Source of the DNA: JASHPR01 sp963739645
GTDB lineage: Bacteria; Actinomycetota; Actinomycetes; Streptosporangiales; Streptosporangiaceae
DNA length: 64,000 bases
Assembly (NCBI GenBank): GCA_963739645.1
Contig: CAVUBM010000086.1
Span: 1-64,000 of the forward strand
Reading direction: 5' to 3'
The notes under the pieces are model-generated. The model was given only the letters and a program-made list of their open reading frames with translations, had not been told where the DNA came from and made no database searches. Shown here piece by piece: positions 54,891 through 63,840 of this stretch (its first letter is position 1; each line of letters opens with the position of its first letter). Position numbers and translations under genes: made by a program.

Positions 54891-55876
54891 AAACCGGGCC
54901 GCTGGGGCGCTGTTGTCTGGGCGTGGTCAGGCGGGGGTCGTTCTCGCCGCGGGTTCTGTGGGTTGAGGGGTGGTCGGGTCGGCGGCGGTTGCGGGTGCGG
55001 GCTGAGCTGCGGGGCGGTCGGGGGCCTGGCCTGGGGGCTGGGTTGCGGGGCGTTCGGGGACCTGGCCTGGGGCTGGGTTGGTGGTGGGCGGCTGGGATCC
55101 GTTGCAGTGGGTGCGGCTTCTTGGGCGGCGTCCGCCTCGATGGCCGCCTCCATGATGGACTCGCTGCGCAGCCGGGCCTCGTACGCGTGCTTGCCCCCGC
55201 GCACCCCGAACAGCCGCTTGGTGATCACCAGGTACAGCACCAGGGCCAGGTTGACAGCGAAGAAGATCGCCCGGGGCGCGGTGATCTGGTCGACCAGGTC
55301 ATAGATCTCGTAGGGCAGCCCAAGCGAGGTGGCCACCATCGCGAAGTACTCGCCCCAGCGCCGGTACAGCCACAGGCCGACGGCCTCGATCAGCTCGATC
55401 ACCGCGTAGAGGGCCAGGCCGCCGGCCAGCAGCTTGATCGCGGTGGGACTGAGGGTCAGCGCGTGCTGGATCGAGCCGAACAGCTTGGAATTGTCGATGT
55501 TGTACCCGAACTGGCGGAACAGCGAGCGCAGGATCGGGCGCTCGCGGTCGAACGCCTGCTCGATCGATTCGCGGGAATACGCAAACCGCCACACGACAAA
55601 GGCCAGCGCGCCAGCGACCAGGCCGCGCAGGAACCGCTCCGCCGCGAAGACCCGCAGGATGAACGCGCTGCGCACCTCTTGGCCGCGCCGCACGGCCGGC
55701 GCCTGCTCGGCCGGACCGGACGCCATCGGCGCGCCGGTCACGTACGTGCCGCAGCGCAGGCAGCGCCACGCCTCGCCGGCAGCGGTCTGCGCGCGCAGCT
55801 GCTGGCGCACACCAGCCTCGGCCGGGGCGTACGTCACGTGACCGTGATGTCCGCAGCCAAGCAGGCTCCAGTCCAT
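54869..55876 (-). CDS. DUF2127 family membrane protein
   Basis: 335 aa. It has an N-terminal zinc-like region (GCGHHGHVTYAP, WRCLRCGTYVTG). Four or so membrane helices lie in the DUF2127 core: RGLVAGALAFVVWRFAY, IKLLAGGLALYAVIELIEAV, LWLYRRWGEYFAMVATSLGL, IFFAVNLALVLYLVITKRLF. The last 80 residues are Pro/Gln/Ala-rich and end within the hairpin (RPGFNSVNGT). The role is unknown. The tail may not be original; the palindrome could have displaced the natural stop. Confidence 0.82.
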   Translation of the reverse strand: MDWSLLGCGHHGHVTYAPAEAGVRQQLRAQTAAGEAWRCLRCGTYVTGAPMASGPAEQAPAVRRGQEVRSAFILRVFAAERFLRGLVAGALAFVVWRFAYSRESIEQAFDRERPILRSLFRQFGYNIDNSKLFGSIQHALTLSPTAIKLLAGGLALYAVIELIEAVGLWLYRRWGEYFAMVATSLGLPYEIYDLVDQITAPRAIFFAVNLALVLYLVITKRLFGVRGGKHAYEARLRSESIMEAAIEADAAQEAAPTATDPSRPPPTQPQARSPNAPQPSPQARPPTAPQLSPHPQPPPTRPPLNPQNPRRERPPPDHAQTTAPQRPGFNSVNGT

Positions 55877-55912
55877 TTGGGCAGCCTACTTCGGGTTACC
55901 GGCTGGCCTGGG

Positions 55913-56647
55913 TCACGGGCGGACCAGGATTCCGTCAGCCATGGTGAGTACCTCGCCGCAGGCCAGGGCCAGCGCGTGGGGATCGCGCCCGATCGCGACG
56001 ACCGTGGTGTCCCGGCCCAGGTCGCGGATCGCGTCGGCGAGCGGCACCATGTCCCTCGGGTCCAGGTCGTCGAGCAGCCCGTCGAGCAGCAGCAGGCCGG
56101 GCTGGTGCACGGCGGCCGCGGCCAGCCTGGCCCGCCGGGCGATCACCTCCGGCGCCGCCCGGAGCGGCACCTCGGCCCAGGGGGTCAGCAGCAGCCGGTC
56201 CACAATCGCGGCGGCCAGCGGCCCCCGGTCCCGGCCGGGCAGCCGGGCCAGCCGGGCGGCATGATCGACCAGGCCACGGACCCGGAACGCGGGCTGCGGC
56301 CGGGCGAGCCTGCGGGCCACGCCCACCTGGCTGCGCACCGCCGACCGGCCGCGGGCCGTGGTCATGTCCTGGCCCAGCACACGCAGCTCACCGTAGGAGG
56401 GCCGGATCAGCCCGGCCAGCACGTCGACCAGCGCGGTCGCGGCCTCCTGGTGGGCAACACCGTGGTGGGCAACCTCGTGGTGGGCAACACTGCGGTCGGA
56501 GATCACGATGCCGAACGCGGTGCGGCCCGAGACCGGGGATTCCAGGCGGAAGCTCGCCGAGCGGAGAGCCCAGCTCCGCCCATGCCGAACGCCGACCCCG
56601 GCGGCGAGCACGGGCGTCGTCGTCACCGCGGCGTGACCGGACCGCAC
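55913..56647 (-). CDS. ABC-ATPase-like protein lacking Walker A
   Basis: 244 aa, with the layout of an ABC transporter ATPase: a P-loop-side region leading to ALVDVLAGLIRPSYGELRVL, Q-loop-like SQVGVARR, a helical part, and a clear Walker B/D-loop LLLLDGLLDDLDPRDMVPLA followed by VVAIGRDPHALALACGEVLT. The expected G-x4-G-K-S/T is absent; its place holds a V-A-H-H-x repeat (residues 54-68) encoded by three 15-bp DNA repeats. The L-S-G-G-Q signature is also missing (PLRAAPEVIARRARL). No permease gene is adjacent. It is either a pseudo-ATPase with a regulatory role or a damaged gene. Confidence 0.6.
   Translation of the reverse strand: MRSGHAAVTTTPVLAAGVGVRHGRSWALRSASFRLESPVSGRTAFGIVISDRSVAHHEVAHHGVAHQEAATALVDVLAGLIRPSYGELRVLGQDMTTARGRSAVRSQVGVARRLARPQPAFRVRGLVDHAARLARLPGRDRGPLAAAIVDRLLLTPWAEVPLRAAPEVIARRARLAAAAVHQPGLLLLDGLLDDLDPRDMVPLADAIRDLGRDTTVVAIGRDPHALALACGEVLTMADGILVRP
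56450..56488. repeat. 15-bp repeat replacing the P-loop
   Basis: GTGGGCAAC recurs at 56450, 56465 and 56480 with similar six-base spacers, an exact 15-base period. In the minus-strand frame it encodes V-A-H-H/Q units exactly where an ABC Walker A would be. Confidence 0.75.
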
Positions 56648-56757
56648 TTATTCCCCCGATGCTTGTCGGCCACACTCCCCGCAGGCAATGTTACGTTCCG
56701 TAGCTGCGGGATCCACGGGCATCGGCTCCGTGTCGCAGGCCCGTGTACCTTGTGCCT

Positions 56758-57266
56758 GTGCCGAAGCCGCTGGACTTGCCGTTCGATCCGATCGCGCGCG
56801 CGGCGGACATCTGGGAGCGCCGGTTCGGCGACTCCCGGGCGATGGCGGCGGTCACTTCGATCATGCGGGTCCAGCAGATCCTGCTCGCCGAGCTGGACGC
56901 GCTGCTGCGGCCGCACGGGCTGACGTTCGCCCGATACGAGGCCCTGGTCCTGCTCCGGTTCAGCCGGGAGGGCGCGCTGCCGCTGCGGCTGATCGGGCAG
57001 CGGCTGATGGTGCACCCGACCAGCGTCACCAACATCATCAACCGGCTGGAGGCCCAGGGTCTCGTGGCGCGCAGGCCCAACCCGGCCGACGGCCGCGGCA
57101 CGCTGGCCGAGATCACCGGGCCGGCCGTGAGGTGGTGGCCCGCGCCACCGCGGACCTCATGGCCGCGGACTTCGCCCTGGGCGGCTACGAGGCGGCCCAG
57201 CTGGAGGAGATGTTCGCCATGCTGCGCGGGCTGCGGGTGAGCGCGGGGGATTTTAAGGACCTCTGA
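56758..57266 (+). CDS. MarR-family regulator, frameshifted
   Basis: About 168 aa. The dimer helix reads ADIWERRFGDSRAMAAVTSI, the winged HTH reads LTFARYEALVLLRFSREGAL, LIGQRLMVHPTSVTNIINRL, LVARRPNPADGRGTLAEITG. A shift near 57128 leads to the C-terminal helices VVARATADLMAADFALGGYE, MLRGLRVSAGDFKDL. In Streptomyces a similar gene precedes the isobutyryl-CoA mutase chain, suggesting regulation of acyl-CoA metabolism. GTG 56758 was chosen. Confidence 0.85.
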
Positions 57267-57267
57267 C

Positions 57268-58704
57268 TCAGGGTGTGCTCACCGCGTGCGGCCGCCAGGT
57301 GCTGCCCCCGTCGGTGGTGATGAACACCTCGTGCAGCCCCGGGTCGGCAGGCAGCGCCGCGCCGTCGGCCGGGCTGGTCATCCCGACGTAGCTGAAGCCC
57401 GGTGCCCCGGCTGCGGCGCCGGCCGGGCTGCGCTGGGTCAGCTGCCAGCTGGCGCCGCCGTCGCCGGATACGTAGAGGCCCGCGTCGGTGGCGAGCACCA
57501 CCAGCGCACCCTGGATCGACACCGAGGCGGCCAGCCCGGGGGCTGGCGCGGTTCCGCCGCCGGACCAGCTCACGCCGCCGTTGGTGGATTCGGTGACGGT
57601 CTTCTTCTGGGTGTCGCCCGAGGTGCTGGTCGTGCCGGTGCACACCAGGACCAGGCGGGTCGAGTCGCCCGCGAGCAGGGCCGCGGTCGGCTGGCCATCG
57701 GGTCCTGGCGCACCAGGGGCACACACCCCGGACTGGCTGACCGCGTTCCAGGCCGCGCCGTTGAGCGGCCCGCGCAGCAGAACGCCCGAGGGCGAGAGCA
57801 GATAGCCGGTGCCGCCGCTCGGGCCGCCGGTGAGAATCAGGCTCGCGGACGCGGGGCTGCCCGAGGAGGCCCGCAGGTTCGCGGTCGGCCCGGGCACAGG
57901 TTGCCACTGGCCGCCGCCGGCCGGGGACGTGTAGAGCGAGAAGCTGGTGCAGCTGGCCGCGTAGGCCGGGCCGCTCCCTGTGCAGGTGGCGAACACCGCG
58001 AACGCGCGGTTCCCGGCCGTCTCCAGGTCGGTGACCCGCAGCCCGTAGGTCTGCTCCTGGGTCCAGTGCGCCCCGCCGTCGTGGGTGACCCACAGCTGCG
58101 GGCCGAACGCCCACCCGTCGCGGAGATCGAGGAACCGGATCTGGCTGACGCCCAGCGCTCCGCTGGGCGGCCCGGTCAGCGGAGCGCTCACCCCGTACCA
58201 GCTCGTGCCGTAGTCCGACGTGCCCGCCAGCGAGGTGCAGTAGGCCGAGGCGCAGTGACCTGGCGTGCCCGCCTGGCCGATCACGGCGCCGATGTGCGGG
58301 CCGATAAACGTGATCGACGCGGGCTGAAAGTTCGCCGGGACGGAATCTCCTGACCCGCCCGGCGACAGAGATGAGGTGGGCGGCGGGACCTTGGTGCCGG
58401 AGTTTGCGTTCAGGCTGCCGTTGCCGCCGCCGGTGACTTGCGGCCGCGCCGACGGTGACGCCGGGCCTGCGACCGCGGGCGGCCTGGCCGGGCCACTGCT
58501 GCCCGGCAGCAGCGAGCCGGCGACCTTGGGGGCCGCGACGGCCGCCGCGACGACGATCACGACGCCCGCGGCGGACATCACGGCCCGGCCGGCCTTGCGC
58601 CGGCGGGCCCGCCGCTGGATCCGCCCGAAGGTGCCGGGCGGCGGCGCGAGCGGCTCGACCTCGGTGCTCAGCCAGGTGTCAATGCGGTCGCGCGGGTCAG
58701 TCAT
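57268..58704 (-). CDS. Membrane-anchored BNR/sialidase-repeat protein, probable anti-sigma partner
   Basis: 478 aa. A short cytoplasmic N-terminus (MTDPRDRIDTWLSTEVEPLA) precedes one membrane helix (AVMSAAGVVIVVAAAVAAPK). A Gly/Ser/Pro linker follows, then an extracytoplasmic beta-propeller with BNR/Asp-box-like motifs (LWVTHDGGAHWTQEQ, VTESTNGGVSWSGGG, LYVSGDGGASWQLTQ, VFITTDGGSTWRPHA). Its start overlaps the end of the upstream ECF sigma gene, so it is probably the sigma factor's membrane-bound control protein; the propeller would sense an outside signal. The ATG at 58704 is used. Confidence 0.75.
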   Translation of the reverse strand: MTDPRDRIDTWLSTEVEPLAPPPGTFGRIQRRARRRKAGRAVMSAAGVVIVVAAAVAAPKVAGSLLPGSSGPARPPAVAGPASPSARPQVTGGGNGSLNANSGTKVPPPTSSLSPGGSGDSVPANFQPASITFIGPHIGAVIGQAGTPGHCASAYCTSLAGTSDYGTSWYGVSAPLTGPPSGALGVSQIRFLDLRDGWAFGPQLWVTHDGGAHWTQEQTYGLRVTDLETAGNRAFAVFATCTGSGPAYAASCTSFSLYTSPAGGGQWQPVPGPTANLRASSGSPASASLILTGGPSGGTGYLLSPSGVLLRGPLNGAAWNAVSQSGVCAPGAPGPDGQPTAALLAGDSTRLVLVCTGTTSTSGDTQKKTVTESTNGGVSWSGGGTAPAPGLAASVSIQGALVVLATDAGLYVSGDGGASWQLTQRSPAGAAAGAPGFSYVGMTSPADGAALPADPGLHEVFITTDGGSTWRPHAVSTP

Positions 58705-59192
58705 GGGGTTCTCCCAGCGCCGCCTTGAGCCGGGCCCGGGCGTGATGCAGGTCCGCCTTGACCGTGCCCTCCGGCCGGCCGAGCATGCGCGGCGACCTCG
58801 CGCACGCCGAACCCCGCGTAGTAGTGCAGCAGGAACGCGCTGCGCAGCCGCGCGGGCAGCGCCTCGATCAGCGCGCGCACGTCCACGTCCTGCACCGGGT
58901 GGTAGGCGGGGTCGAGCGGGGCGGCCGCGGTCAGCGTCCGCATCGCGCGGCGCTCCCGGCCGGTCTTGCGCCAGTGATCCCGGACCAGGTTGGTCGCGAT
59001 CATGTACAGGTAGCTCTGCGGGTTGTCTAGCGACGTCCACCGGGCCAGCAGCCGGGTGAAGGCCTCCGAGGCGATCTCGTGCGCGGTGTCGTCGTCGTCC
59101 ACCAGTCGGCGCACCCAGCCGGCCAGCCGGGGATAGCTGGCGTTGAAGAGCTCCTCGGCGGCCTTGCGGTCAACGGTCCGGAGCCTGGCCAC
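58697..59192 (-). CDS. ECF/SigE-family sigma factor, frameshifted
   Basis: About 164 aa. Region 2 reads LFNASYPRLAGWVRRLVDDD, TAHEIASEAFTRLLARW, NPQSYLYMIATNLVRDHWRK. Region 4 reads LIEALPARLRSAFLLHYYAG, GVREVA and, after a shift near 58780, RMLGRPEGTVKADLHHARA, RLKAALGEPHD. The corrected stop (58697-58699) overlaps the ATG of the anti-sigma-like gene. GTG 59192 was chosen for AAGGAAA upstream; starts up to 59315 remain possible. Confidence 0.85.
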
Positions 59193-59473
59193 CGAGTTTC
59201 CTTGCCTTATCGCCGTGGCTGGCAGCCCGATCCGCGGCCCCGGCACGGTCACGACGTCATCAAGGACCGCGGTGCGGCCCGCGTCACCTGCGCGATATTG
59301 CATTTGTTGTACCACACAATCGACGCGTCACTGAGCTGGCTGCCTGTGCCGACTGTCTGGGCCCCCGTCGCGCCCCAGACACCCCCTGAGAGCTAAGACG
59401 ACGCAGCGGGCCAACTGGTTGGGTTCGGGCCGGACCGTCTCGCTGCGCAGTCGGTGACGTACACTGAGCCTAG

Positions 59474-59493
59474 ATAGTAGGACGTCCTACTAT
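59474..59493. promoter_or_regulatory. Perfect 20-bp palindromic operator
   Basis: ATAGTAGGACGTCCTACTAT is an exact palindrome, 68 bases upstream of the acyl-CoA mutase ATG, in otherwise non-coding DNA between divergent genes. Its size and symmetry suit a TetR-type or similar dimeric repressor. No gene for such a regulator is adjacent; the MarR proteins at 56.8 and 63.1 kb are candidates only by proximity. Confidence 0.7.
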
Positions 59494-59560
59494 TTCGCTG
59501 GACGGCGTTACCGACACGGTGTAGCGACACGCTATTAGCGACACGGGCCGGAGGTTGCGG

Positions 59561-61254
59561 ATGAACGCGCAGGGCCAGGGCGCGGACCAGGGAGGCCTGG
59601 ACGAGGGCAGGGCGCGCTGGCAGCGCCGGTACGACGCGGCCCGGGTCCGCGACGCGGACTTCACCACGCTGTCCGGGCTGGAGACCGACCCCGTGTACGG
59701 GCCGCCGGAGGGCGCCGTGGTGCCCGGCTTCGAGCGCATCGGCTGGCCGGGGGAGTACCCGTTCACCCGCGGGCTCTATTCCACCGGGTACCGCGGCCGG
59801 ACCTGGACCATCCGGCAGTTCTCCGGGTTCGGCAACGCCACCGCCACCAACGAGCGGTACAAGATGCTGCTCGCCCGGGGCGGCGGCGGCCTGTCGGTGG
59901 CGTTCGACATGCCCACGCTGATGGGGCGTGACTCCGACGACCGGCGGTCGGTGGGCGAGGTCGGGCACTGCGGCGTGGCCATCGACTCCGCGGCCGACTT
60001 GGACATCCTGTTCGACGGGATCCCGCTCGCCAGCACCACCACGTCGATGACGATCAGCGGCCCGGCGGTGCCGGTGTTCTGCATGTACCTGGCCGCGGCC
60101 GAGCGCCAGGGCGCCGACCTGACGAAGCTGGACGGCACGCTGCAGACCGACATCTTCAAGGAGTACATCGCGCAGAAGGAATGGCTGTTCCCGCCGCAGC
60201 CGCACCTGAAGCTGATCGGCGACCTGATGGAGTACTGCGCGGAGCACATTCCCGCCTACAAGCCGCTGTCGGTGTCCGGCTACCACATCAGGGAGGCGGG
60301 GTCCACGGCGGCGCAGGAGCTCGCGTACACCCTGGCCGACGGCTTCGGCTACGTGGAGCTCGGGCTGTCGCGGGGCCTCGACGTCGACGTGTTCGCGCCC
60401 GGCCTGTCGTTCTTCTTCGACGCGCACATCGACTTCTTCGAGGAGATCGCCAAGTTCCGCGCCGCCCGCCGGATCTGGGCCCGGTGGATGCGCGACGTCT
60501 ACGGGGCCCGCACCGAGCGGGCCCAGTGGCTGCGGTTCCACACCCAGACCGCCGGGGTCTCGCTCACCGCGCAGCAGCCGGACAACAACGTGGTCAGGAC
60601 CGCGGTCGAGGCGCTGGCCGCAGTGCTCGGCGGCACCAACTCCCTGCACACCAACGCCCTGGACGAGGTGCTCGCGCTGCCCAGCGAGAAGGCGGCCGAG
60701 ATCGCGCTGCGCACCCAGCAGGTGATCATGGAGGAGACCGGCGTGGTCAACGTGGCCGACCCGCTCGGCGGCTCCTGGTACCTCGAGGCCCTGACCGACC
60801 GGCTGGAGGAGGAGGCCGAGCAGACCTTCGCCCGGATCCGCGCGATGAGCCCCGACGAGACGATGACCGGCGGGATCCTGCGTGGTATCGAGGAAGGCTG
60901 GTTCATGGCGGAGATCGCCGAGGCCGCGTTCACCTACCAGCAGAAGCTGGAGAAGGGCGACAAGCGGGTGGTGGGCGTGAACTGCCTGGAGGACACCGTC
61001 GGCGAGCCGGTGGAGATCATGCGGGTCAGCCATGAGGTGGAGCGCGAGCAGGTGCGCGAGCTCGCAGACCGCCGCGGCGGCGCGACCAGGCCGCGGTCGA
61101 CGCGGCACTGGCCACGATGCTGGACGCGGCCCGGTCCGGGGCGAACGTGATCCCCGCGATGCTGGAGGCCGCGCGCGCCGAGGCGACCCTGGGCGAGATC
61201 TGCGACACGCTCCGCCAGGAGTGGGGCAGCTACTCCGAGGCGCCCGCGTTCTGA
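59561..61254 (+). CDS. Acyl-CoA mutase large subunit (isobutyryl-/methylmalonyl-CoA mutase, IcmA-like)
   Basis: B12-dependent carbon-skeleton mutase, substrate-binding chain, about 564 aa. TIM-barrel motifs: YSTGYRGRTWTIRQFSGFGN, LSVAFDMPTLMGRDSDDRRS, PLSVSGYHIREAGSTAAQEL, GLSFFFDAHIDFFEEIAKF, WLRFHTQTAGVSLTAQQPDN, LGGTNSLHTNALDEVLALPS. A shift near 61085 leads to MLEAARAEATLGEICDTLRQ, EWGSYSEAPAF. There is no C-terminal B12-binding domain, so a separate small subunit is needed, not encoded here. The sequence is closer to Streptomyces IcmA-type chains than to MutB as I recall them. ATG 59561 has CCGGAGG upstream. Confidence 0.9.
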
Positions 61255-61445
61255 TCCGCGGCTGTGTCTACCGACGGCAGGCCGGGCCGCGGCCCCTCGG
61301 TGCGGTGCGGGACGCTGGAGACCAGTGGCAGGCCGTCCCGCTCGGCCAGCCACTGCATCTTTATGCGGCATCTCAATTTCCTGGCCATTCCGGTGTGTCC
61401 CGCCCCGTGCTCAGGATCGGCCGGGCCGGAGCGTAGGGTGCGCGT

Positions 61446-61982
61446 GTGACCGACCTTCCGCCGACGCTCTCCCGGACCCTGCGCACCGCGTTCCGCGAGG
61501 ACCTGGACCCGGGCCAGCGGGCGGCGCTGCTCAGCTGGCTCGCCTTCGCCACCACGTTCGCGACCGTACGGGGCATCACCTGGAGCATCCGCGCGGGCCG
61601 GGGCCCGTTCCGTAACCTCAGCGCCGGGGGCGAGCACCTGCACCACTACATGTGGGGCATCGGGCTGCTGACCGGGGTCGGCGCCATCGCCGTGCGCGGC
61701 GAGGACGCCCAGCGCCGGCATCCGGCGGTCGCCCTCAGCTACGGATCCGGCCTGGCGCTGATCATCGATGAGTTCGCCCTGCTCCTGGACCTGAAGGACG
61801 TGTACTGGGCCCGGCAGGGCCGGATCTCGGTCGACCTCGGCATCGGCGGCATCGCCGCGGCCGGATCGTATTTCGCGGCGCTGCCGGTGCTGCGCCGGGT
61901 CCGGCGGGACCGCGCCCTGAAGGCCGGGGGCCACGCTGCCACCGGCGGCAGCGTGGCCCCCGGCCGCTCCGCCGGCGAATAG
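61446..61982 (+). CDS. Hypothetical integral membrane protein
   Basis: 178 aa with about four hydrophobic segments: ALLSWLAFATTFATVRGITW, EHLHHYMWGIGLLTGVGAIA, ALSYGSGLALIIDEFALLLD, LGIGGIAAAGSYFAALPVL. The conserved-looking H-L-H-H-Y and D-E-F motifs in membrane segments resemble bacterial membrane proteins of unknown function with lysophospholipid-like or metal sites; I do not assign one. The last 20 residues are encoded by a hairpin, and a one-base shift would end the protein at 61920. GTG 61446 was chosen. Confidence 0.7.
   Translation: MTDLPPTLSRTLRTAFREDLDPGQRAALLSWLAFATTFATVRGITWSIRAGRGPFRNLSAGGEHLHHYMWGIGLLTGVGAIAVRGEDAQRRHPAVALSYGSGLALIIDEFALLLDLKDVYWARQGRISVDLGIGGIAAAGSYFAALPVLRRVRRDRALKAGGHAATGGSVAPGRSAGE
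61922..61965 (+). terminator. 19-bp stem hairpin at 3' end of membrane protein gene
   Basis: GGCCGGGGGCCACGCTGCC pairs perfectly with GGCAGCGTGGCCCCCGGCC around a six-base loop. It lies within the last codons of the apparent reading frame. This suggests that the real stop is just before it (TGA at 61918-61920 in the next frame) and that it is a normal intrinsic terminator. Confidence 0.7.
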
Positions 61983-62051
61983 GCCCGGGGCCTGGGCGGC
62001 GCGAGCCGGCATAGTGCCAGGGCATTCGGCGGCATGCGGCAGGATAGAGAC

Positions 62052-63122
62052 ATGCAGCAGCCGCGGGATTTCTCCCTTCGCGGGGCCGTAGACCTGGGCG
62101 CCCGGCAGGCCGCCGCGCAGCGCAGGCAGCAGACGGCCCAGACCGACCAGGCAGGCGCCTCGGCGGGTCACGTCATCGATGTCACCGACCAGACCTTCAA
62201 CACCGACGTGGTGGAACGGTCGCGCGGCGTTCCGGTCATCCTGGATCTGTGGGCGGACTGGTGCGGGCCGTGCAAGCAGCTGTCGCCGGTGCTGGAGAAG
62301 CTGGCCGATGAGGCGGACGGCGCATGGGTCCTGGCCAAGGTGGACGTCGACGCCAATCCGCAGCTGAGCGCCGCGCTCCAGGTGCAGTCCATTCCGATGG
62401 TCATGGCCATCGTCGGCGGCCAGGTGGTGGACGGCTTCCTCGGCGCCCAGCCCGAGGCCAATGTGCGGGATTGGCTCACCCAGATCATGCAGGTCGCCCA
62501 GCAGCTCGGCCTGCCCGGCCAGGACGCCGACGGCGACGGGGCCGACGATCAGGACGAGCAGGACGAAGAGGGCGCGGCCGACGCGCAGGCCGTCGGCCCG
62601 CCCGGTGCAGGCCAGGCGGGACCGGGCCAGGCGGGTCCGGGTCCCCGCCCGGGCGCCGAGCGGCCCGCAGGCCCGGGGATGGGCCCGGGCGGCCCCGGCG
62701 ACGCGTTCGCCGACCCCGGGTTCGGCGAGGCGCAGCAGGCCATGGAGCGCGGCGATCTGGACGGCGCCGCGGCGGCGTTCGAGAAGGTGCTCGCGTCCGC
62801 GCCCGGTCACCCGGCCGCCACCATGGGCCTCGCCCAGGTGGACCTGATCCGGCGGGTGAACTCCTACGACCAGGCCCAGGCCCGCCGGGCCGCGGACGAC
62901 AACCCGGGCGATCCGGACGCGCAGGCGCGGGTCGCCGACATCGACGTGGCCACGGGCCAGATCGAGGCCGGGTTCGACCGCCTGCTCACCACGGTCCGGC
63001 AGACCTCGGGCGACGAGCGGAACGAGGCCCGGGTGCACCTGCTCAAGCTGTTCGACGTGTTCCCGCCCCGCGATCCGCGGGTCACCAAGGCCCGGGCCAC
63101 GCTGTCCAGCCTGCTGTTCTGA
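62052..63122 (+). CDS. Thioredoxin-TPR protein (YbbN/CnoX-like)
   Basis: 356 aa. The thioredoxin domain spans about residues 40-150, with active site VILDLWADWCGPCKQLSPVL (C71/C74) and cis-Pro in QVQSIPMVMAIVGG. A Gly/Pro/Asp-rich linker follows, then TPR-like helices (AQQAMERGDLDGAAAAFEKV, LASAPGHPAATMGLAQVDL) and the YbbN C-terminal part (LLKLFDVFPPRDPRVTKARA). This domain order matches the CnoX/YbbN co-chaperone that links oxidative stress to DnaK/GroEL. ATG 62052 (MQQPRDFSLRG) was chosen over 62034. Confidence 0.92.
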   Translation: MQQPRDFSLRGAVDLGARQAAAQRRQQTAQTDQAGASAGHVIDVTDQTFNTDVVERSRGVPVILDLWADWCGPCKQLSPVLEKLADEADGAWVLAKVDVDANPQLSAALQVQSIPMVMAIVGGQVVDGFLGAQPEANVRDWLTQIMQVAQQLGLPGQDADGDGADDQDEQDEEGAADAQAVGPPGAGQAGPGQAGPGPRPGAERPAGPGMGPGGPGDAFADPGFGEAQQAMERGDLDGAAAAFEKVLASAPGHPAATMGLAQVDLIRRVNSYDQAQARRAADDNPGDPDAQARVADIDVATGQIEAGFDRLLTTVRQTSGDERNEARVHLLKLFDVFPPRDPRVTKARATLSSLLF

Positions 63123-63132
63123 TCCGGGCTGG

Positions 63133-63744
63133 TCAGTCCGCCGGGTCGCGCGCCCCGGCGTTGGCCAGCTGCTCGAGCGCGGGCAGGGCCGCGGCCAGCG
63201 CGGCGAGCTGATCCGGGGACAGCGTCAGCAGGCTGTCGGCGAGCTGGAGCGTGTTCTCCTGCCGGATCCGCTCCAGCACCGCATGGCCGGTGGCGGTGAC
63301 CACCAGGGTCCACGCGCGCGCGTCAGCGGGCACCGCGTGGCGCCGCACGTAGCCCTGGTCCTCGAGCGCGCTCACCAGCCGGGTCAGCGTGGACGGCGCG
63401 ATCCGCTCCGCAGCGGCCAGGTCGCCGAGCCGCAGCGGCCCGGTGCGCTCGACCGTGGCCAGCGCGGCGAGCTGCGTCGGCGTCAGGCCGGCCAGCTCGT
63501 GCTTGCGCAGCAGCCGGGACAGCCGCGCGATCGCGACCCGCAGCCGGGTGACGTCTACCGTGGGCAGGTCGGCCACTGCCGTCACGGTCCGGGCCCCGGC
63601 CGGCGGCCCGGCCGCCTGCCCGCCGTTGGCCTGCCCGTCATCCGCCCGCCCGCTGTCCGCCCGCCCGCTGTCCGCCCGCCCGCCGTCCGCCAGGCCAGCG
63701 TCCTGCTGGACGGCCTCCCCGCCGGTGCTTACCTCAGAGACCAC
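63133..63744 (-). CDS. MarR-family regulator with repetitive N-terminal tail
   Basis: 203 aa. The first 55 residues are low-complexity (GRADSGRADSGRADDGQANG) encoded by CCGCCCGCTGT-type DNA repeats at 63645-63690. The MarR domain follows: LRVAIARLSRLLRKHELAGL, PTQLAALATVERTGPLRLGD, LAAAERIAPSTLTRLVSALE, GYVRRHAVPADARAWTLVVT. The ligand is unknown. It is convergent with the thioredoxin-TPR gene and divergent from the YqgE gene. The start may be internal (VTAVADLPTVDVTRL) if the repeat tail is not translated. Confidence 0.87.
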   Translation of the reverse strand: MVSEVSTGGEAVQQDAGLADGGRADSGRADSGRADDGQANGGQAAGPPAGARTVTAVADLPTVDVTRLRVAIARLSRLLRKHELAGLTPTQLAALATVERTGPLRLGDLAAAERIAPSTLTRLVSALEDQGYVRRHAVPADARAWTLVVTATGHAVLERIRQENTLQLADSLLTLSPDQLAALAAALPALEQLANAGARDPAD

Positions 63745-63840
63745 CCCCTTAGCGTACGTGTCCTCCGATCATCAGCCGACTTTGGTGTTCATGCGGTAGG
63801 CGCTGCGCGAAGTCTCAGGAATCAGGCGCATCATGGAGAC

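Noticed and set aside
59393..61108. 571-codon minus-strand open frame opposite the mutase
   Set aside because: Antisense shadow of a conserved enzyme; no independent motif.
61230..63038. 602-codon minus-strand open frame opposite the thioredoxin-TPR gene
   Set aside because: Shadow frame spanning two real plus-strand genes.
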